A stretch of 39,635 bases of DNA from Flavobacteriales bacterium (GTDB taxonomy: Bacteria; Bacteroidota; Bacteroidia; Flavobacteriales_D; Sanyastnellaceae), in the NCBI GenBank assembly GCA_947464415.1, contig CANHWU010000008.1, positions 1 to 39,635 of the forward strand, in the 5' to 3' direction. The notes under the pieces were generated by a model, which was not told the DNA's origin, did no database searches, and was given only the letters and a program-made list of their open reading frames with translations. Position numbers and translations under genes: made by a program. This document shows, one piece after another, positions 19,934 through 29,700 of this stretch; the stretch's first letter is position 1; the number at the start of each line of letters is the position of its first letter.

Positions 19934-21349
19934 ATGAATTCAAACAAAAAACTCAGTTTATGGGATGGAGTGATGATAGTATCGGGCTCCATGATAGGAT
20001 CCGGTATTTTCATAGTCAGCGCTGGAATGACACAAGCCGTCTTCAGTCCGGCATGGCTGTTAACCATGTGGGTATTGACCGGGTTTATCACCATTGCGGC
20101 TGCCCTGAGCTACGGTGAGCTTGCCGGCATGTTTCCCAAAGCTGGAGGACAATACGTTTATTTGAAAGAAGCCTATCATCCCATCATCGGATTTCTCTAC
20201 GGTTGGAGTTTTTTTACCGTCATTCAAACGGGAACCATCGCAGCGGTAGGAGTGGCATTCAGCAAATTCACCGGTTACTTTATCCCCATTTTTGAAATGA
20301 AAGAGCAAAATGCTCTTCTTCAGCTACCACTCGGGTTTGGACATCTCACTATTTATCCAGCTCAACTATTGGCCATCTTTACCATTATACTTTTAACCTA
20401 TTTGAATGCCAAAAGCATCGAAAACGGAAAAAGAATTCAAGGTGTTTTTACCGCCACCAAACTCATCGCGCTTTTCGGTCTATTGGCCTTTGGGCTTATT
20501 TTAGGCTTTAATTCCTCTATTTGGAATGCCAATTGGAATTTGGGATGGCAAAATATGAGCATGAGCAAAGAAGGTATTTTGAGTGGCTTAGCCCTGTCAG
20601 GATTAGTTGGAGGAATAGCCAGTGCCTTGGTAGGTTCCGTATTTAGCAGTGATGCATGGAACAATGTGACCTTCATCGCGGGTGAAATCAAAGATCCAGA
20701 AAAGAATATTGGACGATCATTGCTCATGGGTACCATTATCGTTACCATCATTTACTTGGGAATGAACATCATGTATTTGGGTACGCTAAGCATGGAACAA
20801 ATCGCCTTGGCTCCAGAAGAAAGAGTGGGTGTTGCGGCTTCACAATCGATATTCGGACCGATAGGAACCAGCATCATAGCTGCCCTGATCATGATTTCCA
20901 CCTTCGGATGTAACAATGGTTTGATCTTGAGCGGAGCTAGAGTGTATCACACCATGGCCCAGGATCGACTATTTCTGCCCCAAGCAGCAAAAGTTAATAG
21001 CAAAGGGATTCCTGCCTGGGCATTATGGGCGCAATGCGCTTGGGCATCCGTACTTTGCTTGAGTGGAAAATATGGTGATTTACTCAACTATGTGGTTTTT
21101 GTGGTGATGATTTTTTATGTGTTGACCATAGCGGGGGTCATTGTTCTCAGAATCCAAAGGCCAGAAGCGACAAGGACATACAGGACTCCGTTATACCCAT
21201 TTTTACCTATCATTTACATTACTTTGGCCAGCGCATTTTGTTTCGCTCTACTCATTTTTCAACCCAACTACACATGGCCCGGCCTTTTTATTGTCCTGCT
21301 TGGGATACCTTTTTTCCTTTACTTCAACAAGGGAAATCAAAAGCGTTAA
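19934..21349 (+). CDS. APC-family amino acid permease
   Basis: LSLWDGVMIVSGSMIGSGIFIVSAGM...YGELAGMFPKAGGQYVYLKEAY; multiple TM segments. Confidence 0.92.
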   Translation: MNSNKKLSLWDGVMIVSGSMIGSGIFIVSAGMTQAVFSPAWLLTMWVLTGFITIAAALSYGELAGMFPKAGGQYVYLKEAYHPIIGFLYGWSFFTVIQTGTIAAVGVAFSKFTGYFIPIFEMKEQNALLQLPLGFGHLTIYPAQLLAIFTIILLTYLNAKSIENGKRIQGVFTATKLIALFGLLAFGLILGFNSSIWNANWNLGWQNMSMSKEGILSGLALSGLVGGIASALVGSVFSSDAWNNVTFIAGEIKDPEKNIGRSLLMGTIIVTIIYLGMNIMYLGTLSMEQIALAPEERVGVAASQSIFGPIGTSIIAALIMISTFGCNNGLILSGARVYHTMAQDRLFLPQAAKVNSKGIPAWALWAQCAWASVLCLSGKYGDLLNYVVFVVMIFYVLTIAGVIVLRIQRPEATRTYRTPLYPFLPIIYITLASAFCFALLIFQPNYTWPGLFIVLLGIPFFLYFNKGNQKR

Positions 21350-21355
21350 ATACCA

Positions 21356-22231
21356 TTACCTACCACACAACTCTCTAAACTCACAAAAGCGGCATTTAGC
21401 AGCATCTTCTGTCATAGAAAATTCCTCTTTGGGTCGCGGAGTATTCGCCTGAACATCTACATTCATCGATTTCATTTCAGCGGTTTCTTGTTGCACGGTA
21501 TCGATGAATTGATGCACATCTTCCATGGTTATGTCAGGGGTTCTCTCTACATACCCGTCCTTGATATAACATACCATGGTTTTGATTTCATCAAAATCAT
21601 TCTCAAAATGATACTTGGCAAAAAGCGAGTAGCCAATGAGCTGCTTTCGATGTTTTGTTAAATCTTCCTTCCCAGTCTTCCAATCCAAGATATAAATGGT
21701 TCGATCAACAGGTAGCATAAAATCCACCTTGCAATAGGCCTTCATCCCTTCAATTCGGGTTTCACCAAATCCAGGTGGCTCAATGATCCAACGGTCCTTG
21801 GAATCCTGGGGTAAATTTCGAATCCACTCGAATCGTTCTGATTGCAGCACATTCTGAAGACATTGTTTCACCGCAGTGATGATCGCGACAGTGTCAATAT
21901 TTTCCTTCTCTTTGTAATACACTTCAATGAAGGTTTTCTTTTGAATGTATTCCAAACAAATCTTCTCCACATATGCCTCTAACCGCGATTGATCGATGAC
22001 CTCACTCGATTTGACCAAGCGCTTCAATAAAGTCTCGATAATATCATGGGCAATATTGCCAATTTCCAATGGAACACTGGTCAATGATTTCAGTGTTGTG
22101 ATCTGCTGTAAACTGAACTCATTGTCAAACTTGCCGTAATAAGTGTAGTAATACTTTCTTTTACAAGCGCTGAAAGTATCGAATCGACTCACGGACCAAC
22201 CCAATTCATGGGTAAAAGAAAAACTCTTCAT
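21356..22231 (-). CDS. PD-(D/E)XK nuclease superfamily (RecB/Cas4-like) protein with Fe-S-type cysteines
   Basis: SVSRFDTFSACKRKYYYTY, EIGNIAHDIIETLL, CKVDFMLPVDRTIYILDWKTGK, CRFCEFRELCGR. Confidence 0.85.
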   Translation of the reverse strand: MKSFSFTHELGWSVSRFDTFSACKRKYYYTYYGKFDNEFSLQQITTLKSLTSVPLEIGNIAHDIIETLLKRLVKSSEVIDQSRLEAYVEKICLEYIQKKTFIEVYYKEKENIDTVAIITAVKQCLQNVLQSERFEWIRNLPQDSKDRWIIEPPGFGETRIEGMKAYCKVDFMLPVDRTIYILDWKTGKEDLTKHRKQLIGYSLFAKYHFENDFDEIKTMVCYIKDGYVERTPDITMEDVHQFIDTVQQETAEMKSMNVDVQANTPRPKEEFSMTEDAAKCRFCEFRELCGR

Positions 22232-22323
22232 GACAAAATATTTTATCAAAAGTAGAAATACACCACGACATAAAAAATGTCAATAACCCCATAAGTTATG
22301 CACTTGTGAATATCTTTATGCGG

Positions 22324-24156
22324 ATGCAGAAAGTCAACACTCTTTTTCTGGGAATGTTATTTACATTCCTCATATCCGTGGTGGAAGCTCAACCCGTATT
22401 TGATTATTACAATAAAAAAGGCGGACTTTATTTCTTCTCTACTTATTATCAAACCGATCGAACTACCCCATTGGAAGGTACAATTGTCGAAGGCGATCCA
22501 TCAGAGCCCAATGCGATTCGAAATTTCAAGAACGGTATTTTGCAAGAAGAAATTCGATATGGACAAAACCGGATTGTACTAGGCCATTATCAAGTAACCA
22601 AAGGAAGAGATACCATTATTTCGCGCTATCAAACCCGAGATGAACTCGATCGCATTTCAGAAAGTTGGATCTTTTATTATAACAGAGAAAAGCGTCGGAT
22701 CATGGACATCACATTGTATCATTCTAATGGAAAAAAAAGAATGCACTACGCCTATGCTGGACTTAAAAAAGACGATTTAGAATACGCCTATCAAACACCG
22801 TTGCCCGACCACATCATCGATTCAGAAGGCTATGGTTTTGACCAAGCGCCCTATGGAAGTGAGGAGGAATGGGATTCCAATGGACAATTGATGAAAAAAT
22901 GTCATTACATTTTCAAGCCATATCGCAGCCTAGATAAAATTCAAGAACTGCATGGTCCATTTGTACTTTATCACAACAACGGAAAAATCAAAGAAATTGG
23001 CCAATATAACGAAGGTAGAAAGCACGGCATTTGGAAAACCTTTCATTACAATGGAAAGATCGCTGAGCAAGGAGAATATGAATACGGATTCCCCATTCAT
23101 ATTTGGGAGGGATTTTATGATGATGGTGCGAAGCAATACATTCGAGACTTTCCTGATCATGCCGATGTCATCAACATTCACAATGAAGTCCAATGGGATG
23201 CCAAAGGAAATAAAACGCAAGAGATTATTTTAGATAGCCTTGGCAATGGAACCAAAACGGTGTGGAATGACCAACAAACCATTATGGAATTCAGTACGAT
23301 TACCATGTGGAATAAAAATTTATTTGGAAAAAAATACACCTATTTCCACAGCGGAAAACTACAGCGCTATCAGGATTTTCATCCCCATGCAGACACCACA
23401 CTTTCTGAATTTTGGGGAAATGGCGTGCAAATGCGCTTGCATATTCGATCCAATGGTGTTTCTACACAGCGCGAATTCAATGAGTCAGGGACATGCACGA
23501 TATTGAGGGAATTTGACGAAATCAACAAGAGTGGAACGACAGAAATAAGAAATGAAAAAGGAGAATTGATTTCTTTAGAAATCAAGAATGGTGAATACAG
23601 TCAATACTTCACCCATGAAAATGAAGTCAGTAAAACTTATTCAAAACTGAATGGTTGGCTTGAAGGACCTTATGACATCACTGAAAACGGGATTACGCGA
23701 CATTACCAATATCACAAAGCCATTCGAAACACGCCAACAGATGGAATGCAGGGAGCTACTCGGTTACTATTGAACCAATCAATAGCCAGAAAACATTTTC
23801 CTACGCTCATAGAATCGTTATTTCCCAATATCGACAGCATACATTTTAAAATGGAACCTAATTTTGATCTGATCAACATGCAGTGGCAAGAGTTAGAAAC
23901 CGAAATGTATCATCACTTGGGAGAAAAATTGAGTACAGAAGAGCCAGAGAATATTTTGAGACCACAGCCAGGGTACTATTGCAATTGGGATTGTGGCAAA
24001 AATTTCACTTTGTTTTCGATTTATAACTACAACAAACCAACGGTTTATATTGTATTTTATAACAACGGAGAATATGAGTTCTTCAATGAATCGACGAATT
24101 GGGAAAAATGGAAAACCTCTGAGATATTTTACAAGGATCTGATGTGGAACGATTAG
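22324..24156 (+). CDS. MORN/YwqK-like repeat exported protein
   Basis: Repeats such as HNNGKIKEIGQYNEGRKHGIWKTFHYNGKIAEQGEYEYGFPIHIWEGFYDDG; signal peptide MQKVNTLFLGMLFTFLISVVEAQ. Confidence 0.75.
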   Translation: MQKVNTLFLGMLFTFLISVVEAQPVFDYYNKKGGLYFFSTYYQTDRTTPLEGTIVEGDPSEPNAIRNFKNGILQEEIRYGQNRIVLGHYQVTKGRDTIISRYQTRDELDRISESWIFYYNREKRRIMDITLYHSNGKKRMHYAYAGLKKDDLEYAYQTPLPDHIIDSEGYGFDQAPYGSEEEWDSNGQLMKKCHYIFKPYRSLDKIQELHGPFVLYHNNGKIKEIGQYNEGRKHGIWKTFHYNGKIAEQGEYEYGFPIHIWEGFYDDGAKQYIRDFPDHADVINIHNEVQWDAKGNKTQEIILDSLGNGTKTVWNDQQTIMEFSTITMWNKNLFGKKYTYFHSGKLQRYQDFHPHADTTLSEFWGNGVQMRLHIRSNGVSTQREFNESGTCTILREFDEINKSGTTEIRNEKGELISLEIKNGEYSQYFTHENEVSKTYSKLNGWLEGPYDITENGITRHYQYHKAIRNTPTDGMQGATRLLLNQSIARKHFPTLIESLFPNIDSIHFKMEPNFDLINMQWQELETEMYHHLGEKLSTEEPENILRPQPGYYCNWDCGKNFTLFSIYNYNKPTVYIVFYNNGEYEFFNESTNWEKWKTSEIFYKDLMWND

Positions 24157-24833
24157 ACCGACTGTTGCTCAATGAATTCTCGCACCAGCGTATCACTCCA
24201 ATAAATGGAATGACAAGCCCATTGAATCAAAGTGTCATATTTCTCCTCTTCATCAAACGGAAAGGCACTGCATAGTTGTTGGGTACGTGGTGTAAGGTGC
24301 GAAAGGGCGATTCCAGCCGCCACAGAAACATTAAGACTCTTGCTAAATCCAGACATCGGAATCACCAGTGAAACATCCGCCATTTCTTTTACCTCCTCAG
24401 AAATTCCGGTAAGCTCCGTTCCCATCACCAAAGCTACAGGTCGTGTCGGAATGAAATCGTGAATGGAAATCGCCGTAGGAGAAAAATCAGTTGCTACAAT
24501 TTGAAAACCCTTCTGTTTCAATGGCTGTAAGACTTCCCTTACTGATTGATGGCGTTGAATATTGAGCCAGTCCAATGCCCCCTTTGCGATCTTCCGATTG
24601 ATGGTCCATGGATGCTCATTCTCGATTACATCCACCCAATGAATCCCTAAGGCATCCGCCGATCGCAGAATCGCACTCGCATTCAGCGGTTGGTAGATAT
24701 TCTCCAATACCAAACGCAAGGCACTATTTCTCTGCGACCAAACTTGTTCAAAGAGAGGAATCTTGGTAGCAGACAAATGTTTGCTTAAATGAAAATACAA
24801 TGCCTTCTTTTGCTCAAGAGGTAAATTCTGCAT
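24153..24833 (-). CDS. TrmH/SpoU family RNA 2'-O-methyltransferase
   Basis: NIYQPLNASAILRSADALGIHWVDVIE...VALVMGTELTGISEE...LVIPMSGFSKSLNVSVAAGIALSHL. Confidence 0.92.
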   Translation of the reverse strand: MQNLPLEQKKALYFHLSKHLSATKIPLFEQVWSQRNSALRLVLENIYQPLNASAILRSADALGIHWVDVIENEHPWTINRKIAKGALDWLNIQRHQSVREVLQPLKQKGFQIVATDFSPTAISIHDFIPTRPVALVMGTELTGISEEVKEMADVSLVIPMSGFSKSLNVSVAAGIALSHLTPRTQQLCSAFPFDEEEKYDTLIQWACHSIYWSDTLVREFIEQQSV

Positions 24834-24844
24834 CGCACAAAAAT

Positions 24845-24870
24845 AAAAAAGCCGCTCGATGAGCGGCTTT
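24845..24870 (-). terminator. Terminator after the HU gene
   Basis: GCCGCTC-ATC-GAGCGGC (minus strand) followed by TTTTTT. Confidence 0.88.
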
Positions 24871-24890
24871 CTTTTTCGCTTGAAAGTGAA

Positions 24891-25160
24891 TTACACTTTA
24901 GAAGCCAATTCAGAACCAGCTTTGAACTTTACAACGTTCTTAGCTTTGATTTTGATTTCTTTTCCAGTTTGTGGGTTACGTCCCATGCGAGCTGCACGCT
25001 TAGTAACACTGAAAGAACCGAAACCTACTAAACCGATACGGTCGCCTTTTTTCAAAGCTTTAGTAGATACTTCGATGAAACCATCTAATGCTTTCTTAGC
25101 ATCAGCTTTTGACAACTTCGCGTTTGCTGCGATAGCGTCGATCAATTCTGCTTTGTTCAT
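24891..25160 (-). CDS. HU family DNA-binding protein
   Basis: MNKAELIDAIAANAKLSKADAKKALDGFIEVSTKALKKGDRIGLVGFGSFSVTKRAARMGRNPQTGKEIKI. Confidence 0.98.
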   Translation of the reverse strand: MNKAELIDAIAANAKLSKADAKKALDGFIEVSTKALKKGDRIGLVGFGSFSVTKRAARMGRNPQTGKEIKIKAKNVVKFKAGSELASKV

Positions 25161-25196
25161 TTTTTTTGTTTTAGGTTATTAATTAGTTGAACAAGA

Positions 25197-25204
25197 CAAA
25201 TGTA
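25197..25204 (-). promoter_or_regulatory. -7 box TACATTTG upstream of the HU gene
   Basis: Minus-strand exact TAnnTTTG, about 37 nt before the ATG. Confidence 0.6.
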
Positions 25205-25383
25205 ACAGCAGAATTTCCTGAAACGCAAGTATATCAAGCGATTTCATATCATTTTGTTGAAAAAAGCGCAATTTTGTTGATAAACCAAAGGTTTTAACCC
25301 ATGAAACTCGCCATTATCAAGGGTTTCAGCGCCCTTTTGTACTTATTCACACCATTCCACCAGAATCGTTGTTATTTTGCCGA

Positions 25384-26715
25384 ATGAATCATTCTCCCAT
25401 TGCTACTGATTATCGCTCTATATTGAAAGTAGCGATTCCCATGAGTTTGGGAGCATTTATTCAATTCATCGTAGTCTTTACCGATAACTATTTTGTTGCT
25501 CAGCTAGATGGAAAAGCCATGAGTGCCGTTTCCTACATTGGATTGGCTTACGTTACATTGATCATGATCACCACTGGAATCAGCAGTGCTGTTCAAATCA
25601 CTGTAGCCCGGCGCATAGGAGAAAACAACCGCAATATCATTCCCGCCATCGTGAATAATGGACTTTTCATGGCTATTTGGATCGCCGCTATCCAATTTAT
25701 TTCGTTGTACTATATTACACCAAGCATTTTACCCGCTATCATCAACGATGAAGATACCATCCAATATATGCAATCATTCATTCAAGTGCGCGCTTGGGGA
25801 TTTTGGGTCTATACTCCCCTATTGATGCTACAAGGATATTGGACAGGCATTGCCCAAACACGACCCATTTTAATTTCCATGCTCATCACCTCTGTCACCA
25901 ATATCATTTTGGACTATTTATTGGTGCAAGGCCATTTTGGATTTCCCGCCTGGGGAATACAAGGGGCTGCCATTGCCACACTGATCGCTGAAGTCGTGGC
26001 ATGCATGTACTTAATGGTCGTGACCCACAAAAACCAACCTAGTATTTTCCAATGGCCGTTCATTCCAAAATGGGATATCCAAAAGAAACTTCTTCAACTC
26101 GGAATGCCTATCGTGATGCAAATGCTCATTGCCTTGGGCATCTGGATGGCCTTTTATACTTTGGTAGAAAACCGGGGAGCTCAATCGCTGCAATCTGCCT
26201 TTATTGTGCGCAATATGTATATGCTTTGCTGGGTAAGCGTGATGGGATTTTCCTCTGCCACTAGAACCTACATTTCCACGCTTCTCGCCGAAAAATCGTA
26301 TCATCTCCTGCGCCCCACTATCCTTAAAATGATCTTTTTCAATATTATCGGTGTTTTTATTTTAAGCCATGGACTGTGGTTATATCCCCAATGGATTGCC
26401 CAACAATTTACTGAAGATCCTGTTGTCACTTCGTTGACCATACAGAGTATGCAAATCATTTTACCCGCTATTTTTATTTATTGTTTAACTTCCATTTTAC
26501 TCGCCGTGGTGGAAGGGAGCGGCTCTACCATGGCGGGATTTTGGATAGAAGTAATCACTTCCATCGGTTACCTCTGTTTTATCATTTGGGCAGTATATTA
26601 CACCCAGTGGGATGTGGCTCTATTATGGACCGCTGATTATATTTATTTTGTTCTATTGGGCATCTGCTCCAGCTATTTTTTGATCACTCAACCATGGCGT
26701 CAAAAAACCATTTGA
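25384..26715 (+). CDS. MATE family efflux transporter
   Basis: ILKVAIPMSLGAFIQFIVVFTDNYFVAQLDGKAMSAVSYIGLAY...; 12-TM MATE pattern. ATG 25384 preferred. Confidence 0.9.
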   Translation: MNHSPIATDYRSILKVAIPMSLGAFIQFIVVFTDNYFVAQLDGKAMSAVSYIGLAYVTLIMITTGISSAVQITVARRIGENNRNIIPAIVNNGLFMAIWIAAIQFISLYYITPSILPAIINDEDTIQYMQSFIQVRAWGFWVYTPLLMLQGYWTGIAQTRPILISMLITSVTNIILDYLLVQGHFGFPAWGIQGAAIATLIAEVVACMYLMVVTHKNQPSIFQWPFIPKWDIQKKLLQLGMPIVMQMLIALGIWMAFYTLVENRGAQSLQSAFIVRNMYMLCWVSVMGFSSATRTYISTLLAEKSYHLLRPTILKMIFFNIIGVFILSHGLWLYPQWIAQQFTEDPVVTSLTIQSMQIILPAIFIYCLTSILLAVVEGSGSTMAGFWIEVITSIGYLCFIIWAVYYTQWDVALLWTADYIYFVLLGICSSYFLITQPWRQKTI

Positions 26716-26765
26716 ACAATTCCCACTAAAGATTAACAATATTAGCTTTCGCTAAGGCGAATCCC

Positions 26766-26773
26766 TATTTTTG
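26766..26773 (+). promoter_or_regulatory. -7 box TATTTTTG upstream of dnaE
   Basis: Exact TAnnTTTG, 23 nt before the ATG. Confidence 0.5.
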
Positions 26774-26796
26774 TTCGTCACAACAGCGCCTACAAC

Positions 26797-29700
26797 ATGT
26801 ATATTATTTTTGACACCGAAACCACAGGTTTACCTCTTGACTATAATGCTCCTATTCACCGACTCGACAATTGGCCAAGAGTGGTTCAATTGGCCTGGCA
26901 ACTGCACGAAGCAGACGGCCAATTGATTGCGGCGAACAATAAAATCATTCAACCTGATGGATTCAGTATTCCCTTCAATGCGGTCAAAGTACATGGTATC
27001 ACCACAGAAAAAGCGCAACAATTAGGTGAGCCGTTGAAAGAAGTACTAGAGGTATTTCTTCAAGATGTAGCCAAAGCACAATACCTCGTGGGACATAACA
27101 TCGAATTTGATATTCATGTGATTGCCTGCGAACTGTTGCGAATGCAACATGCATTTGATCTGGTTTCAAGAGCCCGATTAGATACCAAAGAATGGGGAAC
27201 CGATTTCTGTGCCATTCCTGGAGGAAAAGGGGGCAAATTCAAATGGCCATCATTAGGAGAATTGTACCAAAAACTTTTTCAAGCCCCGATTCCCGATGCA
27301 CATGACGCGGCCTATGATGTGGAAGCTACGGCAAAGGCCTTTTTCAAAATGCTGGAGATCAAAGTCATTCGCACGCCGGAATCCCAAGAAGTCATTGCCT
27401 ATCACTACCAGGCACCTCAACTAGGAAAAAGCAATTTTGAAGTCGCTAAAGAAGGCAATCTTTCTCCTATCGAAACCGCGCCTCAAGAAAACGCTGCCAC
27501 TTCGGAGGTTACCTCCTTTGTGCATTTGCATGTGCACTCCCAATTCAGTGTTTTACAGAGTACCTCGGAGATCAGCGCCATTATCAAAAAAGCCAATGAA
27601 CATCAGTCGCCTGCCATAGCTATCACCGAAAATGGCAATATGATGTCCGCTTTTGTTTTCAATCAAGAGATCGAAAAATCCAATAAGAAAAACGGCACCT
27701 CACTCAAAGGCATCATCGGATGCGAGCTGAATATTTGTCGGGATAAAAACAACAAGGAGAACAAAGACGATGGGTTTTCCACTGTATTGCTGGCGTTGAA
27801 TAAGGAAGGTTATCAAAACCTTGCCAAGCTCTCCAGCATTGCCTTCACAGAAGGATTCTATTATGTCCCCCGCATCGATAAGGAAACGCTTTTGCAATAT
27901 AAAGAGCATCTCATCATTACCACTGGCGGACTTTGGGGGGAAGTTCCTTACCTCATTCTCAATGTAGGAGAAGAAAAAGCAGAAGAAGCATTTTGTTGGT
28001 ATAAAGAACAATTTCCAGGCAACTTTTACGCCGAGCTGATGCGCCATGGCATTGAAGAAGAAGATGTAGTGAACGAAGTGCTTTTGCGTTTTTGCAAAAA
28101 ACACCATGTTCCCTATTTCGCATCTAATAACACCTATTACACCGTACAATCGGAGGCTGCTGCGCAGGATGCCTTGCTATGTGTGAAAGACGGAGAGTCC
28201 GTATCTCGCCCTAAAAAATACATCGGCAAGAGAGGAAGAGAATTTCGATTTGGATTTCCCAACAATGAGTTTTATATCAAATCGCCGGCTGAAATGCAAT
28301 CGCTGTTTCATGATTTACCCGAAGCGATTGAAGAAACCGTCAAGATTGCGGAGCGTTGCGAACACTACTCGTTGGGCAGAGATGTTTTGCTACCAAAATT
28401 TGATATCCCAGAGGATTTCATTCATGAAGAAGATGCCATCGATGGCAAAAAAAGAGGAGAAAATGCGTATTTGCGCCACCTCACTTTTGAGGGGGCGGTA
28501 AAACGCTATGGATCTATTACACCAGAGATCGAAGAGCGATTGAACTTTGAATTAAAAACCATTGAGAACACAGGATACCCAGGATACTTTTTGATTGTTC
28601 AAGATTTTTGTAACGAAGCCAGAAGGATGGGAGTGAGTGTGGGTCCCGGAAGAGGATCTGCCGCTGGGTCGGCCGTCGCCTACTGCATCGGCATCACCAA
28701 TGTGGATCCTATTAAGTACGACTTGCTTTTTGAGCGTTTCCTCAATCCAGAACGTGTGAGCATGCCCGATATCGATATTGACTTTGATGATGAGGGAAGA
28801 GGAAAGGTGATTGATTATGTTCGTCAGAAATACTCTAAAAATGCCGTAGCTCAGATCATCACCTATGGCTCCATGGCCGCTAAGTCTGCGATGAAGGATT
28901 CGGGACGTGTGATGGAATTGCCGCTGAGCGATACCGATAAAATTGCAAAATTGATTCCCGATAATGCGAAGCTGAAAGAGATCATGAAGCAAACGGACAA
29001 AGAGTCTGAGAAAGCGTATGGTCGGGAGTTCTTGGAAAATGTGCAGCGGCTCAGGTATTTATCTACACAAAGTTCTCCAGAAGGGGATGTCGTGAAACTC
29101 GCCTCGATGTTAGAGGGATCTGTGCGCAATACCGGTATTCATGCCTGCGGGGTGATCATTACGCCGGGTCCCATTGATCAATTTGTGCCGGTGGCTACCG
29201 CCAAGGACAGTGACATGTGGTGCACCCAATTTGACAACGACGTAGTGGAAAAAGCAGGCCTCTTGAAGATGGACTTCTTAGGATTAAAAACCTTGACCAT
29301 CATCAAGAATGCACTCAAACTCATAGAACAACGTCACGGCATTCAAATAGACATCGACAACATTCCATTGGACGATGAAAAAACTTTTCAGCTCTTCCAA
29401 CGTGGCGATACCGTGAGCATATTCCAGTACGAAAGTCCCGGGATGCAAAAGCATTTGAAAGATCTGAAACCTACGGTTTTCGAAGACTTAATTGCGATGA
29501 ATGCCTTGTATCGCCCGGGCCCTATGGAATACATCCCCAGTTTTATCCGACGCAAGCACGGCACCGAGCGCATTCAATATGACCTTCCGGAAATGGAGGA
29601 GTATTTGAAAGACACCTATGGTATCACCGTCTATCAAGAGCAGGTGATGTTGCTTTCCCAAAAACTCGCAGGGTTTACCAAAGGTCAAGCCGATAGTTTG

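Noticed and set aside
21356-22231. Cas4 / CRISPR-associated gene
   Set aside because: No CRISPR repeats or other cas genes are visible anywhere in the window.
24150-24157. Convergent stop codons of the YwqK-like and TrmH-like genes overlapping as TTAG
   Set aside because: Compact convergent genes are common; no evidence of a special regulatory role.
26738-26760. Short inverted repeat TTAGC-TTTC-GCTAA upstream of dnaE
   Set aside because: Only 5 bp, in an AT-rich promoter region; insufficient support for a regulatory element or terminator.
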